In this document: piece by piece, positions 25,853 through 33,235 of the stretch
Numbering within the stretch: position 1 is the stretch's first letter
How the letters are laid out: each line of letters starts with the position of its first letter
Source of the DNA: an uncultured Oscillospiraceae bacterium
GTDB taxonomy: Bacteria; Bacillota; Clostridia; Oscillospirales; Oscillospiraceae
Assembly: GCA_949935795.1 (NCBI GenBank)
Contig: CATLFX010000012.1
Span: 1-59,259 of the forward strand
Direction of reading: 5' to 3'
DNA length: 59,259 bases
Position numbers and translations under genes: made by a program
The notes under the pieces: model-generated
The model's database searches: none
The model's input: only the letters and a program-made list of their open reading frames with translations
What the model was told of the DNA's origin: nothing

Positions 25853-26151
25853 GAGATTACGACTACTGCTTCCTCTGCGGTAGGAACGGGCAGGGGGACC
25901 CGCTGGAGCGGCATCATATCTTCGGAGCGGCGAACCGGGACCTGTCCGAGAGATACGGCCTCGTAGTCCACCTCTGCGGCGAGCGATGCCACCGGAACGG
26001 GCCGAAGGCGGCGCACCGCTGCGCTGAGACAATGGCGGTCCTCCATGCCTACGGCCAGAGAAAGGCCATGCAGGAGAATGGCTGGACCGCAGAACAGTTC
26101 CGGCAGGTGTTCGGAAAAAACTATCTGGAGGACGATGGCGATGACAGTTAG
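25849..26151 (+). CDS. Small HNH-like zinc protein
   Basis: 100 aa starting at ATG 25849, overlapping the previous stop (ATGA). It has CFLCGRNG, then ERHHIFG and HLCGERCHRNG, i.e. CxxC, HH and C...CH, which fits a reduced HNH/beta-beta-alpha-metal nuclease fold. In lambdoid phages similar small zinc proteins lie in the nin region with RusA and NinB. Catalytic activity is not certain. Confidence 0.6.
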   Translation: MRDYDYCFLCGRNGQGDPLERHHIFGAANRDLSERYGLVVHLCGERCHRNGPKAAHRCAETMAVLHAYGQRKAMQENGWTAEQFRQVFGKNYLEDDGDDS

Positions 26152-26569
26152 ATTCACGGTCCCTGGAGAGCCGACCGGGAAGGGCCGGCCCCGGTTCAGC
26201 ACTCGCGGGGGCAATATCACGACGAGTACCCCTGAGAAGACGGCCATCTACGAGAACCTCGTCAAGCTGGAGTTCCAGCGCCAGTGCGTCGGCGGACGCT
26301 TCCCGGATGGCTCGCAGCTCTATGTGGACATCACGGCCTACTACACCATTCCGAAGTCCACGAGCAAAAAGAAGCGGGCGGCGATGGTGGCCGGAGTCAT
26401 CCGCCCGACGAAAAAACCGGACTGCGACAACGTGGTCAAGGCCATCCTGGACTCCCTGAATAAAGTCGCCTACCATGACGACTCTCAGGTGGTCGATGCG
26501 GCAGTCCACAAGTATTACGGGGAGCGCCCGATGGTGGCAGTCGTTATAAGCGACCAGATTCCCGCATAG
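26141..26569 (+). CDS. rusA: RusA-type Holliday junction resolvase
   Basis: 142 aa. The RusA active-site block is clear: RPTKKPDCDNVVKAILDSLN followed by YHDDSQV, giving the conserved aspartates and lysine. The N-terminal FTVPGEPTGKGRPRF is also typical. It would resolve four-way junctions created by recombination before packaging. ATG 26141 is 9 nt from GGAGG; ATG 26135 is a poorer fit. It overlaps the HNH-like gene by 11 nt. Confidence 0.92.
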   Translation: MTVRFTVPGEPTGKGRPRFSTRGGNITTSTPEKTAIYENLVKLEFQRQCVGGRFPDGSQLYVDITAYYTIPKSTSKKKRAAMVAGVIRPTKKPDCDNVVKAILDSLNKVAYHDDSQVVDAAVHKYYGERPMVAVVISDQIPA

Positions 26570-26643
26570 CTCGCCGGTGTGCGCGGTTTGCCTCGCAGGG
26601 CAGGTAAGTATATGCCCCGCGAGCCGTCGCGCAAATAGGCGAG
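26570..26643 (+). ncRNA. Structured intergenic element upstream of ssb (candidate cis-RNA)
   Basis: Three nested complementary blocks: CTCGCC (26570-26575) with GGCGAG (26638-26643), TGCGCG (26580-26585) with CGCGCA (26628-26633), and CTCGC-a-GGGCA (26592-26602) with TGCCC-c-GCGAG (26613-26623) around a 10-nt loop. They fill the rusA-ssb gap. It could be a leader controlling ssb or an RNA-processing site. No known family recognised. Confidence 0.5.
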
Positions 26644-26677
26644 TTAAAACGCGAAATAGAGGAGTAGGTGAAAACCA

Positions 26678-27067
26678 GTGAACAGTATCAGCATTTCCGG
26701 CCGGCTCACAAAGGACCCAGAGCTGAGGCGGACCCAGAACGGGACGGCGGTGTGCTCCTTCTGCGTGGCGGTGGACCGTCCGGGGGTGAAGGACAGGACG
26801 GACTTCATCGACTGCGTGGCCTGGGAGAAGCGCGGCGAGTTCGTCAGTAAGTATTTCTTGAAGGGCGACCCGATTGAGGTCAACGGCGTTCTCACCACGA
26901 GGACCTACGATGACCGGGACGGGAAGAAACGGAAGGTGGTGGAGGTCAACAGCGACCGTATCTCCTTCCCGAAGCAGAAGAAGCAGAGGAGCGACAGCGA
27001 GCCGGAGGCCGGCGAGAGCCAGGGCTTCGAGGAGCTTGAAGGCGACGACAGCACGTTGCCGTTCTAA
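26678..27067 (+). CDS. ssb: Single-stranded DNA-binding protein
   Basis: 129 aa from GTG 26678, with AGGTGA 7 nt upstream. The OB-fold begins NSISISGRLTKDPELRRTQNG and includes FIDCVAWEKRGEFVSKYF and VNGVLTTRTYDD. The acidic tail ends DDSTLPF, close to the DDDIPF tip that recruits partner proteins. It follows the structured element and serves phage replication and recombination. Confidence 0.95.
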   Translation: MNSISISGRLTKDPELRRTQNGTAVCSFCVAVDRPGVKDRTDFIDCVAWEKRGEFVSKYFLKGDPIEVNGVLTTRTYDDRDGKKRKVVEVNSDRISFPKQKKQRSDSEPEAGESQGFEELEGDDSTLPF

Positions 27068-27085
27068 TCAAAACGAAGGGAGTGT

Positions 27086-27484
27086 ATGAGCATGAGCCAG
27101 CAGTTAGACAAAAAGAGCATCCTGGAGATGTCGATGGGGGCCATCTTGGAGCGGGTGGACTACGAGATGGAGAAGGTCCTGGACAATATCCTCGACCCGA
27201 ACACCAAGGCCACGGCGAAGCGGAAAATCAACGTCAGCTTGGAGATTGTTCCCAGCGCCGACCGCAAGACCATCGTGGTGAATACCGTCGCTAAGAGCAC
27301 CCTCTGCCCGACGGACGCCATCGTCACCAGCCTGTTCGTCACCAGCCAGCCGGGGACCGGCGAGATGGTGGTGGCAGAGATGACCCCGCAGGTCCCCGGA
27401 CAGTACAGCATGGACGGAGATGTGCAGGAGCAGCCGAAGGTCCTGAACCTTCCCGTCAAGAGCAGAGCATCCGCCCTCGGCTAA
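27086..27484 (+). CDS. Conserved phage protein, 'replication terminator'-annotated type
   Basis: 132 aa (ATG 27086; a second ATG at 27092 is better spaced from AAGGGAG). The N-terminal part (GAILERVDYEMEKVLDNILDPNT) precedes a beta-rich core with KRKINVSLEIVPSADRKTIVV. Similar proteins in Firmicute phages are often labelled replication terminator protein on weak grounds. I support only a conserved phage protein of unknown function. Confidence 0.6.
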   Translation: MSMSQQLDKKSILEMSMGAILERVDYEMEKVLDNILDPNTKATAKRKINVSLEIVPSADRKTIVVNTVAKSTLCPTDAIVTSLFVTSQPGTGEMVVAEMTPQVPGQYSMDGDVQEQPKVLNLPVKSRASALG

Positions 27485-27505
27485 TTTTGAAAGGAGCTAA
27501 AGACC

Positions 27506-28219
27506 ATGATTAAGGAAGCTATCCAGTACCTCGTCTCTCTGAAGGAGAACAAGACCTACACCATCCACGGCGAGACCTACTCCGACAACCGGCTGGAGCG
27601 TATTCCGATGCACGTCAACCGTCCCAGCACGGTTCAGGTGAACGGCCTGGACAGCATCGTCAAGCTGGTGCATACGGAGCTGAAGAAGAACAACCTGCCG
27701 CTGTTTATCCGGGTGGCCGGTCCCCGGAGCGTGAAGGTGTTCAGCACCCTGGACGATGTGAAGGGCCGCGACGAGACCTACGAGGCTGTCTGCGACGCCC
27801 CCGACTTCCGGGGCGGCTGGCGGGACCAGGACACCGCCATCATTGAGCTCCGCAGTGCCTTCGTCCCGAACGAGGGCACGGAGTACCTCCTGGACCTGCT
27901 GTCCCGCATCTGCAAGGAGGAGGGCGTGACCAGCGAGGACAACGGTGTGTCCCAGACGGTCAGCGCCCGCCAGGGTATCAGCCTCAAAAACTTTGAGCGG
28001 CTGAAGCCCCGCATCCCCCTCATCCCGTTCAGGACGTTCACCGAGGTGGAGCAGCCTGAGAGCGAGTTCATCCTGCGCATGGATGGGGACGGCCGTGTCG
28101 GTCTCATCGAGGCCGACGGCGGCAGGTGGAAGATGGACGCCAAAGAGCGCATCAAGGCGTACTTCGAGGACCAGCTCTCCACTGAGGTCAGCGCCGGCAC
28201 TGTCGTGGTAATGATGTAA
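27506..28219 (+). CDS. Conserved phage protein, DUF2303-like
   Basis: 237 aa. A central beta-rich region (PLFIRVAGPRSVKVFSTLDD) and the C-terminal FRTFTEVEQPESEFILRM plus WKMDAKERIKAYFEDQL resemble DUF2303-type phage proteins, whose function is unknown. AAAGGAG precedes the ATG. Its position after ssb and the previous conserved protein suggests DNA metabolism. Confidence 0.55.
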   Translation: MIKEAIQYLVSLKENKTYTIHGETYSDNRLERIPMHVNRPSTVQVNGLDSIVKLVHTELKKNNLPLFIRVAGPRSVKVFSTLDDVKGRDETYEAVCDAPDFRGGWRDQDTAIIELRSAFVPNEGTEYLLDLLSRICKEEGVTSEDNGVSQTVSARQGISLKNFERLKPRIPLIPFRTFTEVEQPESEFILRMDGDGRVGLIEADGGRWKMDAKERIKAYFEDQLSTEVSAGTVVVMM

Positions 28220-28277
28220 ACACATGGCCCGCCGGGGGCCGGGGGTTTCCAGGCGGGCATGGATTGAGGAGGTCAAT

Positions 28278-28694
28278 ATGACAGCGAAAGAACTTGCTGA
28301 GATGCTCTCCGGCCGTGAGTATGGCATGGAGATTTCCGGGCAGGAGTCTCGACTGGCGGCGGAGTCCGGCCTGATTGCGCTCTACGGCTACTCCGACGAC
28401 AACGTGGAGATTGTCGGCGCGTTCCGGGATGAGGTTGGGGCCTATAACGGTGCCACTATCTTCCTCACGAAGACGGGCGTTCTCCAGGACCCCACCTGTG
28501 ACTGTGCCGAGAGCTACAACTGCCCCTACTTCGTCCAGGCTAAGGACACAGCCAAGACCGTCGAGGCGGTATGGGGCGAGGGCGGTGTAAGCTGGACGTT
28601 CAGGACCGACATCCCGCACGAGACGTTCAATATCTACGAGGACGGCGAGCTGTTCTGCGTTGGCATTGTGCTGAGTGTGGATGCCCTGGCGTAA
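28278..28694 (+). CDS. Conserved hypothetical phage protein
   Basis: 138 aa from ATG 28278, with GAGGAGG 6 nt upstream; an earlier in-frame ATG at 28224 lacks a site. It begins TAKELAEMLSGREYG and contains LYGYSDDNVEIVGAF and CDCAESYNCPYF. No domain of known function. The gap before it holds a stem GCCCGCC/GGCGGGC (about 28228-28257). Confidence 0.6.
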   Translation: MTAKELAEMLSGREYGMEISGQESRLAAESGLIALYGYSDDNVEIVGAFRDEVGAYNGATIFLTKTGVLQDPTCDCAESYNCPYFVQAKDTAKTVEAVWGEGGVSWTFRTDIPHETFNIYEDGELFCVGIVLSVDALA

Positions 28695-29085
28695 GGGCTG
28701 GCCGCTCCGGGCGCTCGGACGGCTACTACCCGTCCTACCCGCCGGACCTGCCGGGAGTCAGGATTGGCGGGAAGGCACCGGCGGTTCGGGCGGCTACAAC
28801 CTCTCCTGACCTGCCGGACACGCCAGCCTGAAATCCGAAGCGGACCACGCCGACGGTTCGGACCACTACGACCTGCCGTAACTGCCCTACCTGCCGGTGG
28901 GCAATCCAGGGGTGGTCAGCTACGACAGCTCGGGCGGCTCGAACCACTCTTAACCGCCTGACCTGCCGGCGGCGGTGGCCCGCCTGGAGCGTTCGGACGG
29001 TTCGGACGACTACTATCAATCTTTACTGGCCTACCTGCCGGGGGTCTCCCATGGTCCCCGGCGGCGGGCCGGACTGGAGGTAAGT
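28695..29085 (+). repeat. Gene-free block of about five degenerate 60-80-bp repeats
   Basis: No credible gene covers these 390 bp. The segment CGGTTCGGACGRCTACTA, followed after 10-25 bp by ACCTGCCGG, recurs near 28708, 28790, 28850, 28930 and 28995 with drift and small spacing changes. The copies fall in different reading frames, so the repetition is at DNA or RNA level. In a compact phage genome such a block is unusual. Function unknown. Confidence 0.6.
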
Positions 29086-29298
29086 ATGAGAAGATGCAGA
29101 GGGGCCTACTACGACAAGGGAACGAAGGTCGAGGTCGAGGGCCTGTTTCACCAGTGGGCCAGCAATTATGAGGACTGCGGCGATGCTGGCATCGGCAATT
29201 ACACTGTTGCGCTGGTCGAGTTGGACGACGGGCGTGTGGTGGAGTGTCTCCCTGATACGGTGGCATTCCTCGATAGGGAGGGGGCGGCTTCGGCATGA
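29086..29298 (+). CDS. Small hypothetical phage protein
   Basis: 70 aa from ATG 29086, with GGAGGT 4 nt upstream. Starts MRRCRGAYYDKGTKVEVEGL and has alternating hydrophobic strands (YTVALVELDDGRVVECL), suggesting an SH3-like small barrel. It is a commonly seen phage type without known function. It overlaps the MazG-like gene by 4 nt. Confidence 0.6.
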   Translation: MRRCRGAYYDKGTKVEVEGLFHQWASNYEDCGDAGIGNYTVALVELDDGRVVECLPDTVAFLDREGAASA

Positions 29299-29675
29299 AG
29301 CCATACGAAGCGAGAAAATTCGTGCAGGAGAACCTCTCCGAGAGGGCCATCATCCTCCAACTTGCGGAGGAGGCGTCCGAGCTGGCCGCTGCCGCTAACA
29401 AGCTGGTGAGGGTACTGGACGGTGAGAACCCGTCCCCGGTAACGCCGGAGCAGGCTAGACTTGACATCCTGGAGGAGTTTGGCGACATCCTGAATTGTAT
29501 GGACCTTATCGTTACGCCAACAGAAAATATCTTTGTCGGCGAGAAAAGGGCTGAAAAGTGTGTTCGGTGGGCGGTCCGCATAATGGAGAAAAGAGGCGAA
29601 GTGACTCCTGAGACGGATAGCGGCGGAAAGCCGTGGGCAGACCACTTCGAGAGGCGCTTCGATAAGGCGGAGTAA
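29295..29675 (+). CDS. MazG-like nucleotide pyrophosphohydrolase
   Basis: 126 aa. The helical core has LAEEASELAAAANKLVRVL followed by ILEEFGDILNCMDLI, matching the EExxE...ExxD metal-binding pattern of the all-alpha NTP pyrophosphatases. Phage members may clean the dNTP pool or lower ppGpp. ATG overlaps the previous stop (ATGA). Confidence 0.75.
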   Translation: MKPYEARKFVQENLSERAIILQLAEEASELAAAANKLVRVLDGENPSPVTPEQARLDILEEFGDILNCMDLIVTPTENIFVGEKRAEKCVRWAVRIMEKRGEVTPETDSGGKPWADHFERRFDKAE

Positions 29676-29684
29676 CGAAAGCTG

Positions 29685-30092
29685 GTGTGCAAGGAAATGA
29701 AGAAGGCAAAGAAGGGGCTTGCGACGGATAGCCACCGGCCCCGGATGGGACTACAGCCGAGACGGGGCGACATATTCTTCGCAGACCTCAGCGAAGCCGG
29801 AAACAGTTCCAAGCGAGGGCACCGTCCCGTCATTGTCATTCAGAACAACGTCGGGAACGCCAATAGCGGCAGCGTCATCGTGGCGGCTATCACCAGCTCG
29901 CCGAAGCGCCCGATGCCCACGCACGTCGCCCTGGATGAGCGCCACGGGCTTCGGAGGCCGAGCACCGCCGTCCTGGAGGACATCATCACCATCGACAAGA
30001 GATACCTTTCCAATTTCCTCGGCACGGTCATCAATACCGAGGCGGAGAGGCAGCTCGACAAAGCAATTCGGGTCAGTTTAGGACTGAGGTGA
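29685..30092 (+). CDS. PemK/MazF-type mRNA interferase (orphan)
   Basis: 135 aa. RRGDIFFADLSEAG, KRGHRPVIVIQNN, VIVAAITSSPKRPMPTHV and DIITIDKRYL are the MazF/PemK core elements. These toxins cut RNA at short sequences. No MazE-like antitoxin is visible immediately before or after; the upstream gene is MazG-like, unrelated in fold. The start is uncertain (GTG 29685, or ATG 29697 with a very close AAGGA), so expression may be low. It could act as a late shut-off or maintenance gene. Confidence 0.8.
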   Translation: MCKEMKKAKKGLATDSHRPRMGLQPRRGDIFFADLSEAGNSSKRGHRPVIVIQNNVGNANSGSVIVAAITSSPKRPMPTHVALDERHGLRRPSTAVLEDIITIDKRYLSNFLGTVINTEAERQLDKAIRVSLGLR

Positions 30093-30148
30093 CAACCGCC
30101 GCCAATCACGGCGGCTGTCACCATCAGTGGATAAGTCATAGGAGGTAC

Positions 30149-30727
30149 ATGGCATCAATGGCAAAAAAGGATAAGCTCAGGGGGGAAGGACCTGCACTGA
30201 CACCTGCCCTCCTAAAAAAGACGGTCGAGGCGGCTGTGGAGACTGCCTTCGAGAAGTACCTGCGGGAGAAGGAGCAGTCCGAGGAGGAGAGCCGGGACAA
30301 GCGGCTGCACAACACGGAGCTCCTGCTGAAGAAGTACCGGGGCTTGAAGGAGTATTCGGACGATGCCGTATTCGATGCAACACAGGTCAAAGGGGACCAG
30401 CACCTTCAAGAAATTTTGGACCTTATGAGCCACGGTGAGAGCTCGCACAGCATTTCCGTTCGGTCCATGCGCGAGAGGGTCGCTCAGGTCAGAATCATCC
30501 TCCATCATGTCGATAAGATGCTGAACTTCTATGAGTTCCAGTGCAAGAAGGGCAGCAAAGATGAGGAGCACAAATGGGAGACGGTTTACCTACTATACCT
30601 GAGCGATGAGGAGAAAACCATCCAGGAAATTGCCGAAGTCTTCGAGGTGGACATGAGCACGGCATATCGCTATAGGCGGACCGCCATCAACGACCTGAGC
30701 ACCCTATTTTTCGGGGTCATAGAGTGA
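30149..30727 (+). CDS. Sigma-like late transcription regulator (ArpU/RinA-like)
   Basis: 192 aa from ATG 30149 after AGGAGG. A charged helical N-terminus leads to a C-terminal helix-turn-helix: LYLSDEEKTIQEIAEVFEVD and STAYRYRRTAINDLSTLFFG, like sigma region 4. In Gram-positive phages, ArpU/RinA-type proteins at the end of the early region switch on late genes. Position just before the accessory island and terminase fits. Its last 24 nt overlap the convergent DUF4268 gene. Confidence 0.7.
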   Translation: MASMAKKDKLRGEGPALTPALLKKTVEAAVETAFEKYLREKEQSEEESRDKRLHNTELLLKKYRGLKEYSDDAVFDATQVKGDQHLQEILDLMSHGESSHSISVRSMRERVAQVRIILHHVDKMLNFYEFQCKKGSKDEEHKWETVYLLYLSDEEKTIQEIAEVFEVDMSTAYRYRRTAINDLSTLFFGVIE

Positions 30728-31684
30728 CTCGTCGGTGTTATCGACACCCTCCTGGAACTGCGTGATATACCGCTTGAACACCTTCTTCATCTTGATGGCG
30801 GTCTCAATGGCCCAATCGAAGGTCTCCCGCCACTCGTCCGGCTCGGAGTATTGAGTGACGTGCTCCACTCTCATGGTGCTCATCTTCTTGTCCTGAGCCC
30901 CGTTCCATGCAAGGTCGAAGCCAAGCTCCTCCTCAATGTCGGTCCTCCTCTGAAGCAGGAAGCCGAACATATCCTTGTCCTCAGTAATGACCAGGGAGAC
31001 GCCGAGGGCGCTTCGCGTGTGGGCCTGCGTCAGATTGATGTGGACGTTCCCGACCCCGATATAAAAGGCCAGCCAGTTGTAGGTGCTGGGCTTCCGCTTC
31101 CCGAACTCCTGAGCAAAGGGTGTATTATCAAAAGCGTAGTCGATGAAGGCACTCCAGAACGCGAAACGGGTCTGCTTGCCGGCACCCTGGATGGAGGGGG
31201 TGCTCGTCTCCTTCAGCCAAGAGTTGGGGGACTCGATGAGCTCGAACTTGACCGCAGGGTCGGAGCCCCCGATGCGGTACAGCTTAATCTCGCAGAGGAA
31301 GAAGGAAACGGAGTCGTCCGTGTGTGAGTTTAGCCACTCAATAGCGGCCCTGTGTTCGTCACGGGCCCTTTTTACCAGCCAGATGACAATGCCGGCTGAC
31401 TTGCCGGCCGCATAGGTTATGAGCTTTCCGAGGTGGTCGTGGTTCGTGTCTTCGAGCTGATTCTCAATGATGACCTTGCGGTCCGTGTCGGACTCATACC
31501 CGTAGATGTCCACGGAGAATGAGCCAACATCAGATTCCCTCTCGTCCAGAACGATGTCCACGCCAATGGTATCGCTCAACAACTGGAGGTTCTCCGCCAG
31601 CCATGGGGTGAAGTCGAGAGCCTCATGCGGCCACACCGTTCTGAGGTCCGTGACTTCCTCTAAAATTGCCAGTTTCTGCGTCAT
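30704..31684 (-). CDS. DUF4268-domain PD-(D/E)XK nuclease-like protein
   Basis: 326 aa. The N-terminal half contains FSVDIYGYESDTDRKVIIENQ and HDHLGKLITYAAG, the D...ExQ variant of the PD-(D/E)XK nuclease core seen in DUF4268 proteins. The C-terminal half (RFAFWSAFIDYAFDN...) is the DUF4268 region proper. AGGAGG lies 9 nt before ATG 31684. It is the only opposite-strand gene between the lysogeny switch and the window end and has its own promoter-like sequence. This is typical of a lysogeny-expressed accessory (moron) gene, probably defence-related. Nuclease activity is inferred. Confidence 0.7.
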   Translation of the reverse strand: MTQKLAILEEVTDLRTVWPHEALDFTPWLAENLQLLSDTIGVDIVLDERESDVGSFSVDIYGYESDTDRKVIIENQLEDTNHDHLGKLITYAAGKSAGIVIWLVKRARDEHRAAIEWLNSHTDDSVSFFLCEIKLYRIGGSDPAVKFELIESPNSWLKETSTPSIQGAGKQTRFAFWSAFIDYAFDNTPFAQEFGKRKPSTYNWLAFYIGVGNVHINLTQAHTRSALGVSLVITEDKDMFGFLLQRRTDIEEELGFDLAWNGAQDKKMSTMRVEHVTQYSEPDEWRETFDWAIETAIKMKKVFKRYITQFQEGVDNTDESLYDPEK

Positions 31685-31736
31685 TTTGTAAATCCTCCTT
31701 TTTTTGTTTGTTGTGGTTCCTGGCTGGAACAGGGCC

Positions 31737-31745
31737 ATTATAGCA
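31737..31745 (-). promoter_or_regulatory. Extended -10 promoter of the DUF4268 gene
   Basis: On the - strand TGCTATAAT, an extended -10 (TGn plus consensus TATAAT), 52 nt upstream of the start codon. No good -35 was seen. Confidence 0.55.
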
Positions 31746-31817
31746 CATGGACTGTACGATAAACCGGACTTTACTTAAACGATAAGGGCCGTGCAAAAAT
31801 TGCGCCAAAATGCCGCC

Positions 31818-31889
31818 TTGACGCCTGTGGTATACTGTATGATAGAATTATCTTCAGCAGGTGCCGCAGTCTGAGAGTCAGGCTGCGGC
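31818..31889 (+). promoter_or_regulatory. Leader of the modification cassette: promoter-like elements and attenuator-like hairpin
   Basis: TTGACG (31818-31823) and an extended -10-like TGGTATACT (31828-31836) point rightward. They precede a 12-bp hairpin with one G-T wobble (31863-31874 with 31878-31889, 3-nt loop) followed by TATTTCTATG. It could be an attenuator or the stop of early transcripts. No preQ1-riboswitch motif was recognised. The interval 31685-31961 holds no other gene. Confidence 0.45.
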
Positions 31890-31961
31890 TATTTCTATGC
31901 CCTGCACTTACCGATACGAAAGTTCATATCTGAAATATAAAAACAGGAAAGGTGACGGACA

Positions 31962-32465
31962 ATGGAAATCCTGCAAATTCCTATTTCTGACATCGTTGAG
32001 TATGAGAACAACCCAAGGCTCAACGACCGGGCGGTCGGGCCAGTCGCAAAGAGCATTGAGGAGTTTGGATTCAAGGTCCCCATCCTGCTTGACAAGGATA
32101 ACGTCATCATAGCCGGACACACGAGGCTGAAGGCGGCTCGCGAGCTGGGCCTGGAGACCGTTCCCTGCATCATGTGCGACGACCTGACCCCGGCCCAGGT
32201 GAAAGCGTTCCGGCTGGTCGACAACAAGGTGGCCGAGTTCTCCGGGTGGGACTACAAGAAGCTGGAGCTGGAGACGGCGGAGCTGACCGCCCTGCTGGGG
32301 GATAAGCTGGACCTTGGAGAGTTTGGCTTCGATGTGGATGACAACACCGACTTCGGCGGGCTGCTGAAGGAGCCGGAGGAGGAAGACGGCGGAGACGGGG
32401 ATGAGGAGGACGATGCAGACGGGATGGTCCAGTGCCCGTACTGCGGGGAGTGGTTCAAACCATGA
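31962..32465 (+). CDS. ParB/Srx-like domain protein 1
   Basis: 167 aa. A ParB N-terminal (ParB/Srx-fold) domain: ISDIVEYENNPRLND, SIEEFGFKVPILLDKD, then VIIAGHTRLKAA with the GHTR nucleotide-binding box, and RLVDNKVAE. The partition HTH domain is absent. An acidic linker leads to a C-terminal zinc-knuckle-like QCPYCGEWF. It is a paralogue of the protein at 33236-33727. Because a DpdA-like gene lies between the two, a role in DNA modification (as for the ParB-superfamily protein DpdB) is more likely than partition. AAAGGTGA precedes the ATG. Confidence 0.8.
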   Translation: MEILQIPISDIVEYENNPRLNDRAVGPVAKSIEEFGFKVPILLDKDNVIIAGHTRLKAARELGLETVPCIMCDDLTPAQVKAFRLVDNKVAEFSGWDYKKLELETAELTALLGDKLDLGEFGFDVDDNTDFGGLLKEPEEEDGGDGDEEDDADGMVQCPYCGEWFKP

Positions 32466-33226
32466 GGATTTACCTTGCAGGGCCAATCCCCTACATGGCG
32501 ACCAATTACAAGAAAGTGGGCATCTCCAGCTATGAGCTGTACCATGACGCCAATGTGCTGATGTCCTTCGTCTACTGCAATGACTACATCACCTCCGAGA
32601 TATTCCCGAACTGTAAGCGGCTCCTCCTGGACTCAGGAGCTTTTACCTTCTTCAGCGCTGGCAAGACCGTGGACTGGCCGGCCTATGTGGATAGGTACGC
32701 CGACTTTATAAAGCAATACGGTATCAAGAGCTTCTTTGAGTTAGATATCGACCCGCTTGTCGGCTATGAAAAGGTCCTTGACCTGCGGAAGCGCCTGGAG
32801 GACCGCACTGGCATGGCCTGCATCCCTGTCTGGCACAAAAGCCGTGGTCCTGACAGGTTCTATGAGATGTGCGAGCAGTACAGCTACGTCGCTATCGGCG
32901 GCATCGTGAGCAAGGAAATAAAGCGGAGCGAGTACAAGGCGTTCCGGGGGATGATTCAGTACGCCCACCAACAGAACGCCAAAATCCACGGCCTGGGTTT
33001 CACCAACCTGACGGAGCTGCACAAGTACCACTTTGACTCCGTGGACTCGACGAGTTGGGTGAGCGGCAACCGGTTCGGGACCATATACCAATTCACCGGC
33101 CACACCATTCGAGCCTTCAAGAAGCAGGAGGGGAAGCGGGTGGCGAAGGAGAAGTACCTGGAGCTCGGCACCCACAACTTCATCGAGTGGAAGAAGTATT
33201 GCAAATACGCTGAGTCAAATCTTTAG
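32462..33226 (+). CDS. dpdA: DpdA/TGT-like DNA-guanine transglycosylase
   Basis: 254 aa, starting at ATG 32462 over the previous stop (ATGA). It shows the TIM-barrel landmarks of tRNA-guanine transglycosylase: DSGAF with Asp57, a conserved acidic strand ELDIDP, YVAIGGIVSKE (like the GG-xxxGE loop of TGT), GLGF, and FDSVDSTSW around Asp192/Asp195, where TGT has its nucleophile. The CxCxxC-H zinc site of bacterial TGT is missing and the protein is much shorter, as in phage DpdA enzymes that insert 7-deazaguanines into DNA. With QueC and a precursor transporter beside it, exchange of guanine for preQ0 or a derivative in phage DNA is the best reading. Confidence 0.78.
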   Translation: MRIYLAGPIPYMATNYKKVGISSYELYHDANVLMSFVYCNDYITSEIFPNCKRLLLDSGAFTFFSAGKTVDWPAYVDRYADFIKQYGIKSFFELDIDPLVGYEKVLDLRKRLEDRTGMACIPVWHKSRGPDRFYEMCEQYSYVAIGGIVSKEIKRSEYKAFRGMIQYAHQQNAKIHGLGFTNLTELHKYHFDSVDSTSWVSGNRFGTIYQFTGHTIRAFKKQEGKRVAKEKYLELGTHNFIEWKKYCKYAESNL

Positions 33227-33235
33227 GAGGCAAAC

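Noticed and set aside
28916..29839. Antisense open frame across the repeat block and MazG-like gene
   Set aside because: It crosses three + strand genes with good start sites and its content is low-complexity.
31743..31961. preQ1 riboswitch ahead of the deazaguanine cassette
   Set aside because: The expected compact pseudoknot with its A-rich tail was not found; the hairpin present is a simple 12-bp stem.
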